Below, one piece after another: positions 1 through 12,300 of a DNA stretch of 49,361 nucleotides. This stretch comes from Mycoemilia scoparia (Eukaryota > Kickxellomycota > Kickxellomycetes > Kickxellales > Kickxellaceae), in NCBI GenBank assembly GCA_027575805.1, contig JANBPU010000118.1:1-49361 (forward strand), written 5' to 3'. Below the pieces are notes generated by a model that worked only from the letters and a program-made list of their open reading frames with translations, was not told the DNA's origin and searched no databases. Positions within the stretch are counted from its first letter, which is position 1. Every line of letters starts with the position of its first letter. The position numbers and the translations under genes are program-made.

Positions 1-5
1 ATAAG

Positions 6-262
6 GTATGTTTGTAGTCTGTATTTGGTATTTCCCGAAATTCTACTATATAGAGTGGGAACTAAAGGGAAGAAAAAAAAACTTTGGTATAATAACCACG
101 ATGATTAAGCATTTTATTACTCCTATGGAGGTAGCTGTATGCCAACTTTGGTATAATAACCACAGATAAAAGCAAAATTGTGTGGCCCATAATAAGCTCA
201 ATAGCAATCAATTAAAATTTATGATGAAATTAGAGTGTGTATCATTTTAGTTTTTATTTCAG
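6..262 (+). other. possible 5'UTR intron of LSM3
   Basis: A textbook donor (GTATGT at 6-11) lies at the very left edge, and a pyrimidine-rich acceptor ending in CAG lies at 261-262, 36 bases before the LSM3 start codon. An in-frame TAA at 293-295 shows that coding does not continue upstream of the ATG at 299, so any intron here would be in the untranslated leader. This is inference from splice-like signals only. The upstream exon would be almost entirely outside the window. Confidence 0.35.
80..163. repeat. pair of exact 20-bp direct repeats
   Basis: The 20-mer AACTTTGGTATAATAACCAC occurs exactly at 80-99 and again at 144-163, 64 bases apart, in the region upstream of LSM3. It could be a duplicated regulatory site or the trace of a small tandem duplication. 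The sequence between the copies shows no coding potential. Confidence 0.7.
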
Positions 263-298
263 CTATTATACATACATATGCACACTATACTCTAACAT

Positions 299-1022
299 AT
301 GGCCGAATCAATACCGCAAACAACAGTGACAACGACAACGGCAACAGGACCGCCATCAATTCCAGATGTCAGTAATAGTAGCTCGCCAAACCCAGGTGGT
401 GCAGGAACAAGCCAAGCCCAAAATACTGCTACTACTACTATCAATGATCCATTGGATTTGCTATGCTCATGCATTGATGAGCGCATTTATGTTAAACTGC
501 GTGGTGATAGAGAACTCCGAGGCCAATTGCATGCAAGTCTCAAAAAAAAAACAACCTAATTTATTATATCCAGACAGCCAGGCAAACAGTGTGAGGGGCA
601 TTTAACAGATCTAAAAAACAATGAATATGGACATTGATATAGGCATACGACCAGCACTTGAATATGGTCATAAGCGACATTGAAGAAACAATCACAATAG
701 CCGAGGTCAACGAAGATGGCACCGAAAAGATCAAGGTAATAAGCAAGGCCATATTTATAGGAGAGAGAGCTGTTAGCCAGAACGTGTTTTTTTCACTACA
801 TATTAATCATGTAAATTTTCTTTATTGTTTGTCTGTATTAGACTGTAAACCGTCAAGTCCCCATGCTATTCATTCGTGGTGATGGTGTTATATTGGTAAG
901 TTATTCGCTAATAAACCACCATTTTATTGAATGATGATCCATATGTTTATGAATGATTCAATTGTCTATTATTATTGTTGTACTTTTCTTGGTAGGTATC
1001 TCCACAGCTTAGATTAGGTTAG
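299..1022 (+). CDS. LSM3: U6 snRNA-associated Sm-like protein LSm3
   Basis: LSm3 is one subunit of the heptameric LSm rings: LSm2-8 binds the U6 snRNA 3' end in the nucleus, and LSm1-7 acts in cytoplasmic decapping. Exons are 299-532, 643-735, 842-895 and 996-1022, giving 135 residues. The spliced protein contains DPLDLL, then [20 protein letters not shown] and [15 protein letters not shown] (Sm1 motif), then [20 protein letters not shown] (Sm2 motif), all very close to animal and yeast LSm3. The first ~47 residues are a Thr/Ser/Pro/Gly-rich extension absent from the short human form. The start is the first ATG after an in-frame TAA at 293. The first intron (533-642) starts with GC rather than GT; the other two are GT-AG. 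The gene converges on RNH201 with only 70 bases between the two stop codons. Confidence 0.95.
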
Positions 1023-1092
1023 GCTAAGCTAATAGATCAAAAAGAGAAATTCACAACGTAGAGAAAAAAGGGGGGAGAGGTTGTTGGGATTA

Positions 1093-2963
1093 TTAAAATA
1101 ACTTGGATTTCGTGATTTGTCGGTTTCTGAAGAATTTTTGGTTGAATCTTTGACTGCTATTGCTTGTATTATTACCGTTAAAGGCACTATTGATTTGCTT
1201 TGGAACGTATCCTTTCAAAGTTTTGAGCCTTTCGTTTTCTTCGTCCGGCCTTCAAAACAAAAAAAAAGAATAACATTAGGAACTATCATAATCTTGCACT
1301 GCTGTAAATATACATATACTTTTGGCAAATTCTCACCAAATAACCTCAACACAGCTGTCATCAAGAATTCTTTCACATGTCGACCAACTAAAGCGAATAA
1401 TTCCTGGGTATCCAAATACTGGATCAATGTTGCTTTTTAGCCACGCTATAGTATTGGGATCTAAAAATGAAGAATAAGAGGAGGGGGGATTTAAATGGTG
1501 GGTTGGATTTGATTGCAGATACACATACACACATTGAAATACACATATATAAATAGTGGCTGCTACCTCCAGGATATCCTGATCCAAACTTTCTCGAAAT
1601 ATTATCTTGCAACCCCTTTTCCCCGAAAATCCAATTATTCAATATACAATCTCTTGGAACTTTTGCGCAAATACTGGCTGCACTGACAATAGGATATATA
1701 CTATCAGCCTTTTTTGATACAGTAATATCAATATCGGGAAATAGTTCTTGAAGTTTTCGCTGATATGTTTCGGGTGGTCCAACCGTGTCGATATAAACCT
1801 TGGAAATACGAACGCCAAGCTTTATTATTGATCTTAGTAAATTTATAGTTGTGTCATGTGCTAATGCATTCAGATTATACTTGGTTCTATATTATTACAT
1901 TTAATGGCATTATTGTAGTTTTATCAAAACAAACAAGCATGCATGTGTATATATTGTCAGCTTTAAAGCTTACAGTCTTAACATTGCATTAGAAATATCC
2001 TGTGGAGATAATGCGGTTATTCCCCATCCTATATATTCTTGGTTTTCGGGTTGATTTATAACCTCAAATAATTTGTCTCGTTTGTTTTCGTCAAGTGTCT
2101 TTGAGTCTACAAGTTTGTTTAGTAGATGCATTTTAGATCATTATCCAGTTCCAATGACCCATTTTTCATTTTTATTTTCGAATACTCACCAGCAAATCCC
2201 AGCTTTTTTAGTTCTTCATACCGACTTTCTGGACAATATGCTGCTGCATATACCATTGGCCCTAACATAGCAGAGCAAATGCATTCATTTGAATAAGAAA
2301 CGATAAATTATAGTCATATATAGTATCCCATTAAAGCTTATTTTTAGTTACCTAGAACTGGTCCACGGCCTGCTTCGTCAACTCCCAAAACACACGGTGG
2401 TCTTTCACTTTGAATAGGCTTTTCTTCGACTTGGCACGCCGCAGGAACTTTTGAATGAAAAGTAACTGATTTTACAAGTGGTTCGAGAATTGGATATCCT
2501 AGTTCATTCAAAACATCCTTAGCTATACCCATATAAAAATCAGTTTGGTTGTTAGTTGGTACAAGATAAATATACATAAAAGCACAATCAATGGTTTCTG
2601 CAAGTACCTGAATGCTGTTGGTTATCCTTCTTTTTGATATCTGTTGCTTTAGTTTTTGTTTGAACAAGAGCAACAGATTTCTTATCATTGATAATGGAAT
2701 GTTCAATTTTAGCTTTCTTGTTTATGATTGTTGCTATATCATCAATAAATGGTAGCAGATGTACCAGGTTATATTTGATATCATCAATATTAGTGGCGAT
2801 TTATTAACAATTATTTCTCTATACCTTTTTTAGTAACAGTATTAGAAATATTCACAAAGTCGTCGTCATCATCGCTGTCTATTATTTCCTGGGCATAATT
2901 GACCTTATCGTCATCCAGCTCTATGACCTCGAACTTTCTTTTTTCTGGTTCTGTCTTTGTCAT
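1093..2963 (-). CDS. RNH201: ribonuclease H2 catalytic subunit A
   Basis: This is the catalytic subunit of the nuclear RNase H2 complex, which removes ribonucleotides misincorporated in DNA and degrades RNA-DNA hybrids. Eight exons (2825-2963, 2608-2733, 2352-2522, 2190-2261, 1974-2106, 1567-1886, 1337-1460, 1093-1249; minus strand) join in frame to 413 residues. Family motifs are clear: [25 protein letters not shown], a [10 protein letters not shown] segment, [32 protein letters not shown] and [11 protein letters not shown], which supply the DE..D..D active-site acids. The first ~85 residues are a charged extension with VIELDDD and a run of aspartates, resembling SUMO-interacting motifs. The C-terminus carries QRFNQKFF, which resembles a degenerate PCNA-binding PIP box. 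Introns are 69-137 bp. An initial reading of the exon-2 and exon-3 region as one ORF is wrong: a CTAAC branch site and a TATAG acceptor separate them. Confidence 0.93.
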
Positions 2964-3332
2964 GTATATAAGGTGATGGATGGTACAAATAAATAATATG
3001 CTAAACCCAAATGTCTTTAAATGGGTCATGAAATAAATGGCTGTTTTACCCCCTTCTTGTCATGAATATGTTATGGGCAGAAAGAAAAACAATGGATCGA
3101 AAACCATAGGCCAGATTTGTTTACTTTTTGCACAAACAAAACTTCACTCATTTTTATAGCCCCAAAGATCAACTGAACCAAAAAATATCACAACAGAAAT
3201 ATATTAATATAAGATTGTATTTTATTGGAAACAAATTTCTAAAATAAGTAGACTAGAAACTTCAGAAACGGATTAACTGACTTAAAAAACAAAGTCTATT
3301 AAAACTAATTACGGTGGGTGCTCAATATTGAC
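2964..3332. other. intergenic: RNH201 promoter and dynein 3' end
   Basis: This 369-base AT-rich gap lies between the RNH201 start and the dynein stop codon, both on the minus strand. It should hold the RNH201 promoter and the dynein 3'UTR. I see no further gene here. Confidence 0.6.
3221..3226 (-). terminator. poly(A) signal of dynein heavy chain
   Basis: A canonical AATAAA on the minus strand lies about 107 bases after the dynein stop codon, a plausible position for 3'-end formation. Confidence 0.45.
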
Positions 3333-6300
3333 TTAGGCAGCAACAATGGCAATAGCACGCTGGACGCTTTCTTTGTGAGCGTCTGCATGAGTAGCCGAAA
3401 TAGGAACATTAGCAGAGAACAACAGGTTGCATCTATCAGAGTTGAGATAGACTGGAAGCTTAATGCTGACAGAAGCAGTGGAATCATCTCCAGATGAAGC
3501 TGCCTGCTTGGCATAGGTTTTCTTTTCCCAATACAAAGTCGCAACTCCAAGTTTGGTGATTCCACCTTCTTTGGGAGATTCAACTTGTCCGCTGGATGGC
3601 GCAATGAGTGCTCCCTCAAGACGCAAGTCACGAAGACCAAAAGTATTTGGAAGGTCCAGATCAGCTGGCGATTCTTTGGAGTGGCATAGTCGGAGCTTGA
3701 GCTCAAGCTCCTCAAGAGATAAATTCAATACCTTGGCAGCTTCTTGACGAGTAGCAGTGATGAATGCTTCAGGGAAAACAAGACCACCCAACCAGACACC
3801 AGATTTGAGAACATCCTTGGATGACTGGCCACTATTGACCTGTTCAATGACCCTATTGTTTTGAATCAAACGCTCGTTGAAGTCAGCAACCCACTTGGAT
3901 ATGGTAAAGTCGTGGGGTACAGTGTATGTCCCAATCCATGACTTGGGAACAAGTCCAGAATTTAAGTCAGAAAGCAGTGATCTCAAGTGATTGGTTGTCT
4001 TAATTTCGCCCTCACAGACTTTAGATACTTGAGTCAAATCATCGCGAACTGTGCTGAGAAGAGCCTTCATAATTGTGGTCTCACGTTCAAATACTCTTGA
4101 GATTGGGTCGGAAGCTTGTGCAGATGAGTCCCTAGTACCAGCGTTTTCAGCTGAGTTAAGGTCCGGCAGATCAGTGGGAAGAGCACTGAGCCAAGATTTG
4201 CACATCTTTCCTACTTGAATCATGTAAGCAGGGAGCTCAGGCTTGGCCGACAGCTTGGCATCAATAGCAGATGAACCACCTAGTGCATCTCCAGCAGCAT
4301 TGGTGTCAAGTGCAATTTCATCAACATCATCTTCAAATGCCTTGAGTTGAAGTACCTTCTTAACTAGCGCTTCGCTCTTTTGAATGAGCAGGAGGTTTTC
4401 AGCATTGGATGGAAGGCCAAGCCATGTAGGTGGTTGGCGATCAGGCAATTTATGGCACCAGGTCAGGAAGTCCTTGAATGCGGCTCCCTCGGGAATCAAC
4501 AGGCGACCATTGCTAGTCAATCTATCGGATTGTTGATCACCGCCAACATTGTCAACTAGAGCAAAGTCGATGTTGTATGCAGCTGGAGTAAAGATATGGT
4601 CAATAAATGAACCAAGGACATGACGATCAAAGTCATTGTCTATTCTACCACCATAGATGGTTTCTTTCAGCAAAGTCTTGATAGCATCCCATGGAATAGC
4701 CTCTGGGTCAAGATTGGTCTTGCCCTTGGCAGCACCATCGATCCAGCCATCAATTGTAGAAAGTGCACAGGTGAAGTCAGAGTCGTTAAATTCATAAATC
4801 TTGGTCCATCCCAAAGGTGAATAGCGAAGACGCTCAATAATAATAGAGTGCACCCATGAGAGCAAGAAGTATAGGCGTGTTCTTTCGGCTGGCTGTCCGT
4901 GGTTGGCCTTTGATGGTGGGATGGAAGACAAGGACTCAATCAAGTTTGCCTTAATACCTGGTGGTGGTTCAAACATGAGTACTCTGGAATGGCGAAGAAG
5001 GTTGATAGGAACCTTGGGGTTAATTTCCATTGTCAAAAACAGTCTGAACTGCGGATGTGGTGATAGCGTATGGAGACGCTTCTCAAGTTGGCCTAGCCAT
5101 GAAGGCGCAAGGTGGACGTTCTTTAGGAGTACCCATGTACCAGACTTGGCAGCTTGAGCAATGGCTTGATCAGCAAGTTGGTAACCCTCAACAGATCCCA
5201 TGGCAATGGAATTGAGTTTGGCCTTTTGTTCAATAGCCAAGGTATCAACACGGTATGAAGCATCATGACCTGGAACTGAGCACAAAGCAATCGGAGTGCT
5301 GGGCTTGACTTCCGTTTTAACCAAAGTAGGCAAGTTGAGCTCAGAAACCAGTGAGCAGCTCTCAAGGGTTGCAGATGTAGAAGCTGGTGTGCTGAAAACA
5401 GTAGCAACAAGTCGAGTGGTAGCATGCATAACTCTGTCAGGACGGAACAAACGAATTATTATCCATTCGCGAATAATCTGAACAACAGGGGAAAGTTTTT
5501 CGGCAATTCCAGACTCATCCAAGGACGAAATTGCTGAGGATGGAACAGCAAGCTCTGGTTCTGTCGAACGAAGGAACTTGGTCCATTGAGAAATGGTTTC
5601 TTCGCTGCGGCGAACAAGGCCTCTACACCAGTATAATTGCTGCATATGGTATTCAAGCTTAGAACGGCAATTGTCATCAACCAATTGGTCAATTTCGCTG
5701 GGCAGCTGAGATGAGATATCGGTGTGCCCAATTCTAGTAAGTCCAGAAGATGAAGAGTCGTTATTCTGTCCAGAGCCAACAGTATTAAGACCCATGTCGC
5801 TGCTCTGTAGCATAAAGTCAAGATCTGACTCAAAGCCATTGATAGTCTCGGTTGAGCCAGTAACATCATCATCGTTGTTGAGCTTGATGATTACAAGTTG
5901 CATAAGAAGGACAAGGTGGTCGTGGTGCAGTAGAGATACACCAGCACGGCGGAAGCAGAGACGGAATAGATCACGCTTGAGAATGCTTATGCGAGCCCCT
6001 GGGTCAGCTACACCTTTAAGATTTGGATTGGCCTCAACAACTTCATCAAAGATAGTCTTGAAGAAGTCAAGAGAGAACTGATAGAACTGATGAATGGAAG
6101 AAAGGTGCTCCAAAGCAAAATACACTGATGAGCATGTACGAGCAAGTGGAGTATAGGTGACTGTGACATGATCAACTTCGGCCATAATTCCGTCAGTTTC
6201 TTCAACTTTGCGAGCAATCTCTGCTGCTTCGGTCTTGAGAGTTTCAAGAGTTGCAATGACATTGTCATCATCGAGAATATTGCCCTGAGAAGCATTGAGG

Positions 6301-9300
6301 GCATGCAAGAGCTCTTTTTCGAGCGCATGCAAGCGCAGCTGGAATTCTCCTTGGAGCTTGATGAGATCGCGTCTTCTTTCTTCAACATCGGGTCTTTCGT
6401 TTTGCAAGACCTGGTTGAGACACTGTGACTGCAAGGAAGCGCGGGTAACAGTGAAGTTGACAAAGGTGACTCGTGATGAAAGGTCTGGTGGGAAGCTGAC
6501 TGACGGATCTCTGGTAGATAGGAACAGTGTGAAGGCAGGTGAGAAGTCAATGTCCTGATTACCCAGGCGGATAAGGACACGACCACCGGTCTTACACAAT
6601 TCATGGTTGAGGATGGGGTTAAGGATGGGATCAAGATGCTCAACGTCTTGGATAAGAATTGGGTTACCAAAGCGCAGGGCAGATTCGAGATGCTTGAGGA
6701 ATGCATCATCAAGGAATGAAGTAACTGTGAGCTTGCGAGATCCTCCAGACTTGGACTGCAAGTATGTCTTGAGGTACTGAGTGGCCTGTCCAGATGGGTC
6801 AATGATAAGCGGGTAGCGGTTGAACTTGTTGAGCATGACTGCGTTCTCAACAGCCAAATCGTCAGGAGGCAACCCTTGTGATTGCCATTCAAGACGTTGC
6901 TCAGCGGTGGACAAGTATTCGGCAAGGCGTAGATCCTGGTAGAATTCAATTCCAGACTTTTCAAGGTGAGTGGACCAACGGGCAAAGAGCTGCTCACGGT
7001 ACTGTTGGTCAAAGTAACCGCTGTAGGCGAGGAATGCAGCAGACAAAAGCACATCACCAGCGATAGTTCCCATTTGTCCCTTGAATGTAGCACTTCCCTT
7101 CTCCCAACGTTCCTGTTCGCTTGAAAGAGATGTGAGTAATTTGACTGATCTTTCAACCTTGGATTCAACCTTAGTCATTTCAGCCTTTAGCTGCTGAGTC
7201 TCCGAAATTAAAGCAGCATACTCATCTTTGTAGCAGGCAATGCTAGATTCGAGTTCGTCAATCATCTTTTCCATAGTAGATGCCTTGACTCTGGTCTCTT
7301 CGGCATTCTGTTCAAGCTGCTTGACTTCATTACGAAGTGGTCCAACACGCTCCAAGATTTCAGCATAGTTGACTTGAGCAAGAGCCCACTTGACCAATGG
7401 ACCACAAGCTTTGGAAGCACGATTGACAGTCTCAAAGTTGTACTCTGGTCTGCTTAGGTACTCGCGCTTGAGTTTCTCACGAAGTCCCCTTGTCATTTGT
7501 CTATCGGTGTCAAAGTTGACAATCGAGGAAATGAAGTCATCACGGCGGATGATACTCTGGAGTGCTTTCCACTCAGTCTGACGGTGACCAAGCAACACAC
7601 ATACAGACTCCATAGCCATCTTGACAGCAACAGGTGGGTTGGCCATACTACGGACTTCAGTAAGTTGTTGTTTCTTGATATTAGAAACTGAACGCTGAGC
7701 CTCCATGACGGCCGGCTCTGCATTCTCTAGATCGATCATGACAACACGGCGACGCTCTTCAATTTCCTTGTTCTTAACCTCAAGCTCGCCTTGGATCTGA
7801 ATAGAAGCAGCACGCTTTTGCTCAGCTTCTTGCTGATCCTTAACCATCTGCTGCAGCTTTTCATTGGCCTGGGCGGTCTTTGCCTCCAGCTCACTCTTCT
7901 TGGTTGCCAGACTCTCGCGGAGCTCTTTAACTTGGTTAACAGTGGCATAAAGCTTGTCGAGACCAACATTCAAGTGACGCTGCTGCTCTTCGAGTTCTTC
8001 TTGTCTTTCTCTGTACATCTTGACGTAATGCTGGATGAAGTCAAGGTAGTGGCGAGGAGTGACAAAGTTGGTTTTTCCTTGGCGTTGAGCAAGTCGGGCA
8101 TTGACTGATGCAAGGGACTTGTGAACAAACACAAATGCATTGATGATAGCATCACGGTGATCAGGCGGTAGTGCAAGGTCAGAGTAAACCACAGGAAGAG
8201 TATCTGGAGAAACGAAGTCAGACTTATCGAGATCAAGCAATGAGGTGAATTCCCGACCAACTTGGTACAAAGCCTGGTCAGACCAGTCGCCAAACCAATC
8301 AAGTACACAACGATTGAACAGGGCCGGAGATGTGGCAGCACGGGATGCAAGTCCTTCTGATGGCGGATTCATGGTAAACACAACATGGAGGTTGCGAGCA
8401 ACCTGACGAGTGAACCAGTTGTAAAGTTCCTCTTGAGAGTCCATCATCAAACCTTCGCGAGCAGCACCCTCGCGACAAGCTGTGATCAATGTGGCATATT
8501 CATCACCCTCGAATAGACCAGGAACTTCGGCATTGGCAAGAAGTGTGTTCATGCGCTCAAGGAATCCAGAGTCCAAGACATTAGATTCATCCATGACAAA
8601 GCAGATGCGCTCGCCACGGCAACCAGTCCTGCGAAGAACAGTTCTGAGATCCTCGTCAAAATCTGCGGCAGTGTATCTGTTGTGGGCCTTGATCTGGAAC
8701 ACAGTAAGACCATTCATCCAGGCAACAAAGCGAGTAAGCGTAGTCTTTCCAGATCCGCTGACACCGATTAACAAAGCATGGCCCTGGGTCTGACGGAAGA
8801 CACGGTCAATGCGCAAGACATGCTCAAGTACATCGTTGAAAAGAACAAGTGGCACGTCAAGCTCTTCTTCATAGAAGACCTTGAGACGCGCACTGACATA
8901 TTCGCGTAGTTCCTCGCGCTCGACAGACACATAGAATTTGGACAACCAGTTGGAGAACAGGATGGGACGGTTAAGTGACTCTTCGTGATTGATTGTTGGG
9001 AAGTGGAGACGAGCGACCTCATCAATCTTATCATCCGTCCACTTGCGCTCGGCATTGTTAACAAGACGATCCTGGAAGAGCCGCAAAGCCTCATGAGCCC
9101 ATACCCTGACAAGTCCCTCAACAGTGAGTACCTCAAGTGGTGATATAGCTTCATAGATACCACGCATCCAACGAGTGAGTTCACGGGGCGAGTATACATA
9201 ATGAGCCTGCTGATCGGGTGTGAATCTCTGCTGGGAGGCAAGATAAACATCAACCATGGCTGACGTGAGGGGTTCGGCAAACGCACGAAGGTTAGGCTGA

Positions 9301-12300
9301 ACCTTAAGCATGGCACGATTGAATGTACCATAGATCTGGTTAAGCGACATCTCGCCGGGATAGTCAACCATGATCAGAGGAGCATGGCGCAGGAATCTGT
9401 GGGAAAGTGGAACACGGCCAGGATCAGTTGGTGGGTTACAAGCTCCAACAAACTGGACTCTGTCGAGCTGTACCCACTGCTGGTCAGATGCTCTCCAGTA
9501 GCCACCTCTCTCGATAAGCTGGCGCATGAATGAAATGACTCTTTGGGTGCCATACTTGTCAGTAGTGGGCAAGTTGATTTCATCACAGAATATAACAAGC
9601 CATCTTCCAAGCATCATTGGGGACAATGTTACACCATTTGGCGTCTTTCGGTATTCACAATGCTGCTCAAATGTCTTGAGGATAAGCTCAGGAGTTGTGG
9701 CTGATGAGAAATTGAGGCCAATGACTTCGAGGCTGGGCAGCTTACGCAATGCAGAGAAGAGAGTCATTGTTTTACCTGAACCGGGTGGACCGCAGAGCAT
9801 AATGGGCTTGTGCTCAGATAGCCAGGAGTAGAGAACCTCTTCGTGGCGAATAGTGTCGACAGTAGGAATAACGACATCAGAATCAACAACCTTGTGGGTT
9901 TCGATCTCGATGGAAGGAACACGATCGGTCCATGGTGCCCACTCAACATTACCACTGTTGGAGATGGAAACATAATAGTCTATGATAGAAGTAGGCTGAG
10001 TTGAGGACATGCCTGGACCATTGTTGCCGCTGCTACCAAAGTGAGGTAGCTCTATGGTAGTAACACTCTTGACAAAGTCGGACATGGTCGAGCGAACGGT
10101 AAGGGGAGAGTCACCAGTGAAGCACCATATAATGCTGGAAACCAAATGGCGAGAGACATATTGTTCTGTGGCTTCAGGATTCAATGGGAAGTCGGGGTGC
10201 TCGCTGTTGTACTCGAGGATCTGGCGAACAGCTTGGTTTAGCAATGAAAATAATGTGGCCATAGCACGAACCTTTGTGAAGTCCATAATATGGTTGAGCG
10301 AGGCGGCATACTCAAGGCAGCGATCAACCAAACTGTCACGTGCAAAGTGGGGCTCAAGAATGGTGGCAATGTCGCGCTGAATGGCAAGCACAGGGTTACC
10401 ACTTTCATCCTTATCTGCCTCACCAGCTTGGCTGGTGCTCGTCTGGACAACTGGAGCGGCGATGATCTCGTCGTCAGCATCATCCAGTGGCACATTCTTG
10501 AGAGTTGTAAGGTAGTTCTGGCTCATCATAGTGAAGTCGACTACATCATCGCTGAACCATACCATACCACAACGAGACACTGTGGCCAGTGTAGCATAGC
10601 GGAGGGTTTCTACTTCAAACATGATATGAACATTTGGCGGAAGAGCAAGACGTTCGCCATTAGGCAGGGTCAAAAGACGGTTATCGTCAAGAACAGAATT
10701 GAGATTTTCTACCCACTCTGGGTCGACATCGCCGTCAAATATGATCCAGTGCCTCTTTGTGCTTTCACCGCGAATGTTATCAACAATCTTTCTCAAGAGA
10801 TGGGTGAACAAACCATCAGTCCACTCGCGAGTAGTTGGATCAAGAGTACCATAAAGGTCGTCCTTCGAGATGGCCTTGGGATCCAAAACATAGGAAACAC
10901 CTTCAATGCCATCAATCTTTTCCATAGCACTCAAGAGTGTTTGCCAGGCCATAGTTTTACCAGTTCCAGAAGGACCAACCATCATAAGACCATGGTGAAT
11001 ATTTTGGATCTGGTATAGCTGAATGACCTTTCCAAGCCATTTTTCACCTAGAATCAAGTTTCTTTGTTCGCAAACTTCCTTGATAGCTCCGCAGAGCTTT
11101 TCGAGATCAACAGGTTGGTATTCAACGCCAGGGAACACGTCCTTGAGGAGGCTATCGAGCAATGGAATATCAAATCCAACAAGTTTGGGCATCACTGTCT
11201 CACGGATACTCTGGATAAGGAGCTCTTGCTCATTAATGCCGCCTGCGCCACCTTCCTTAACATCAGCTGGTAAATCGCGTTTAAGGTTACCAGCAGAAAC
11301 AAGAACAGACTTGAGTGCACGGAGGCCAAAGTCATAGTGAGGCTGAGGAGAGAGCTGCTCAGAGCACAAATTGAACAATGGTACTACCTTGCTGGCAAGT
11401 AATTCGGCAGTTCTGAATCCTTGAGAGTAAAGCATAACTTGAGCAATGAGCTCACGATCAGGATGTGTCATAGCAATTGATCTGAACAGCTTCTTCAGGT
11501 TATCTGGAAGGTTGGAGCGACCAGCATATCCAGGATTCATAGTGATGAAGATACCAGTGTCATCGCTAAGCTTGACCTTCTTTTCAACCAATTCAATCTC
11601 AGTCGCTGGTGGCTTTCCACTGCCAGTGTGTTTGAGTGATGCTTCCAGTGATTTGCGCAAGCCAAGCTGAATGGTTTGGATTTGCTGAGATACAGCTGAC
11701 AAGATTCTCTCTTCCAAACGATTGAACTCGTCAAAACAGCCCCAGGCGCCGACCTGACACAAACCAACAAAGATACGACCCATGGCCTGGAAGTCAAAGT
11801 TTTCGTCGCAACAGAACACCAGGACAAACTTACCCAACTGAGTACCGAGTGCCTTGACGGATTCGGTGTTGTGGGATACAGTCATGTCGGACAATAACAA
11901 GCGGCGGTTGCCATCAAGAGTGAATCCAAAGTATTCCCCCATACCCAAAGGTTGGATGTTGAAGGTCCATGAGAAGTTGCTGTCAGCTTCAATATCCTTG
12001 ATTTGACCAACATATTCGCCACGACTAGGAAGCTTGCTAATATTTGAACCAGAAATCGAAATTTGGTAAACATCGCCATCAATAGCGGGCACCTTGGCTG
12101 GTGATGTGGATAACAAACCAGATGTCTTGGCAATTCGGCAGACTTTTTCAAGAATATAAGAGTCAAGGCTGGTTATCTGAATGGACTTTCCATCCTTGCT
12201 TACACTACCCTTGGCATCAACAATACCAGCCAAGAAGGGCAAGCGAACCACCTCAAGCTCATCCAAGAGCAATACTTCGATGATGGACTTTCCAAAGTTA

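Noticed and set aside
2344..2706. Single ORF covering RNH201 exons 2-3 region as the protein N-terminus
   Set aside because: A CTAAC branch site and TATAG acceptor show that ~85 bases within it are intron. The spliced frame continues from exons 1 and 2 instead.
6008..7168. Long open frame of 386 codons on the minus strand inside dynein
   Set aside because: It is an alternative frame of the strongly conserved dynein coding region (AAA5/stalk area) and has a composition typical of a shadow frame.
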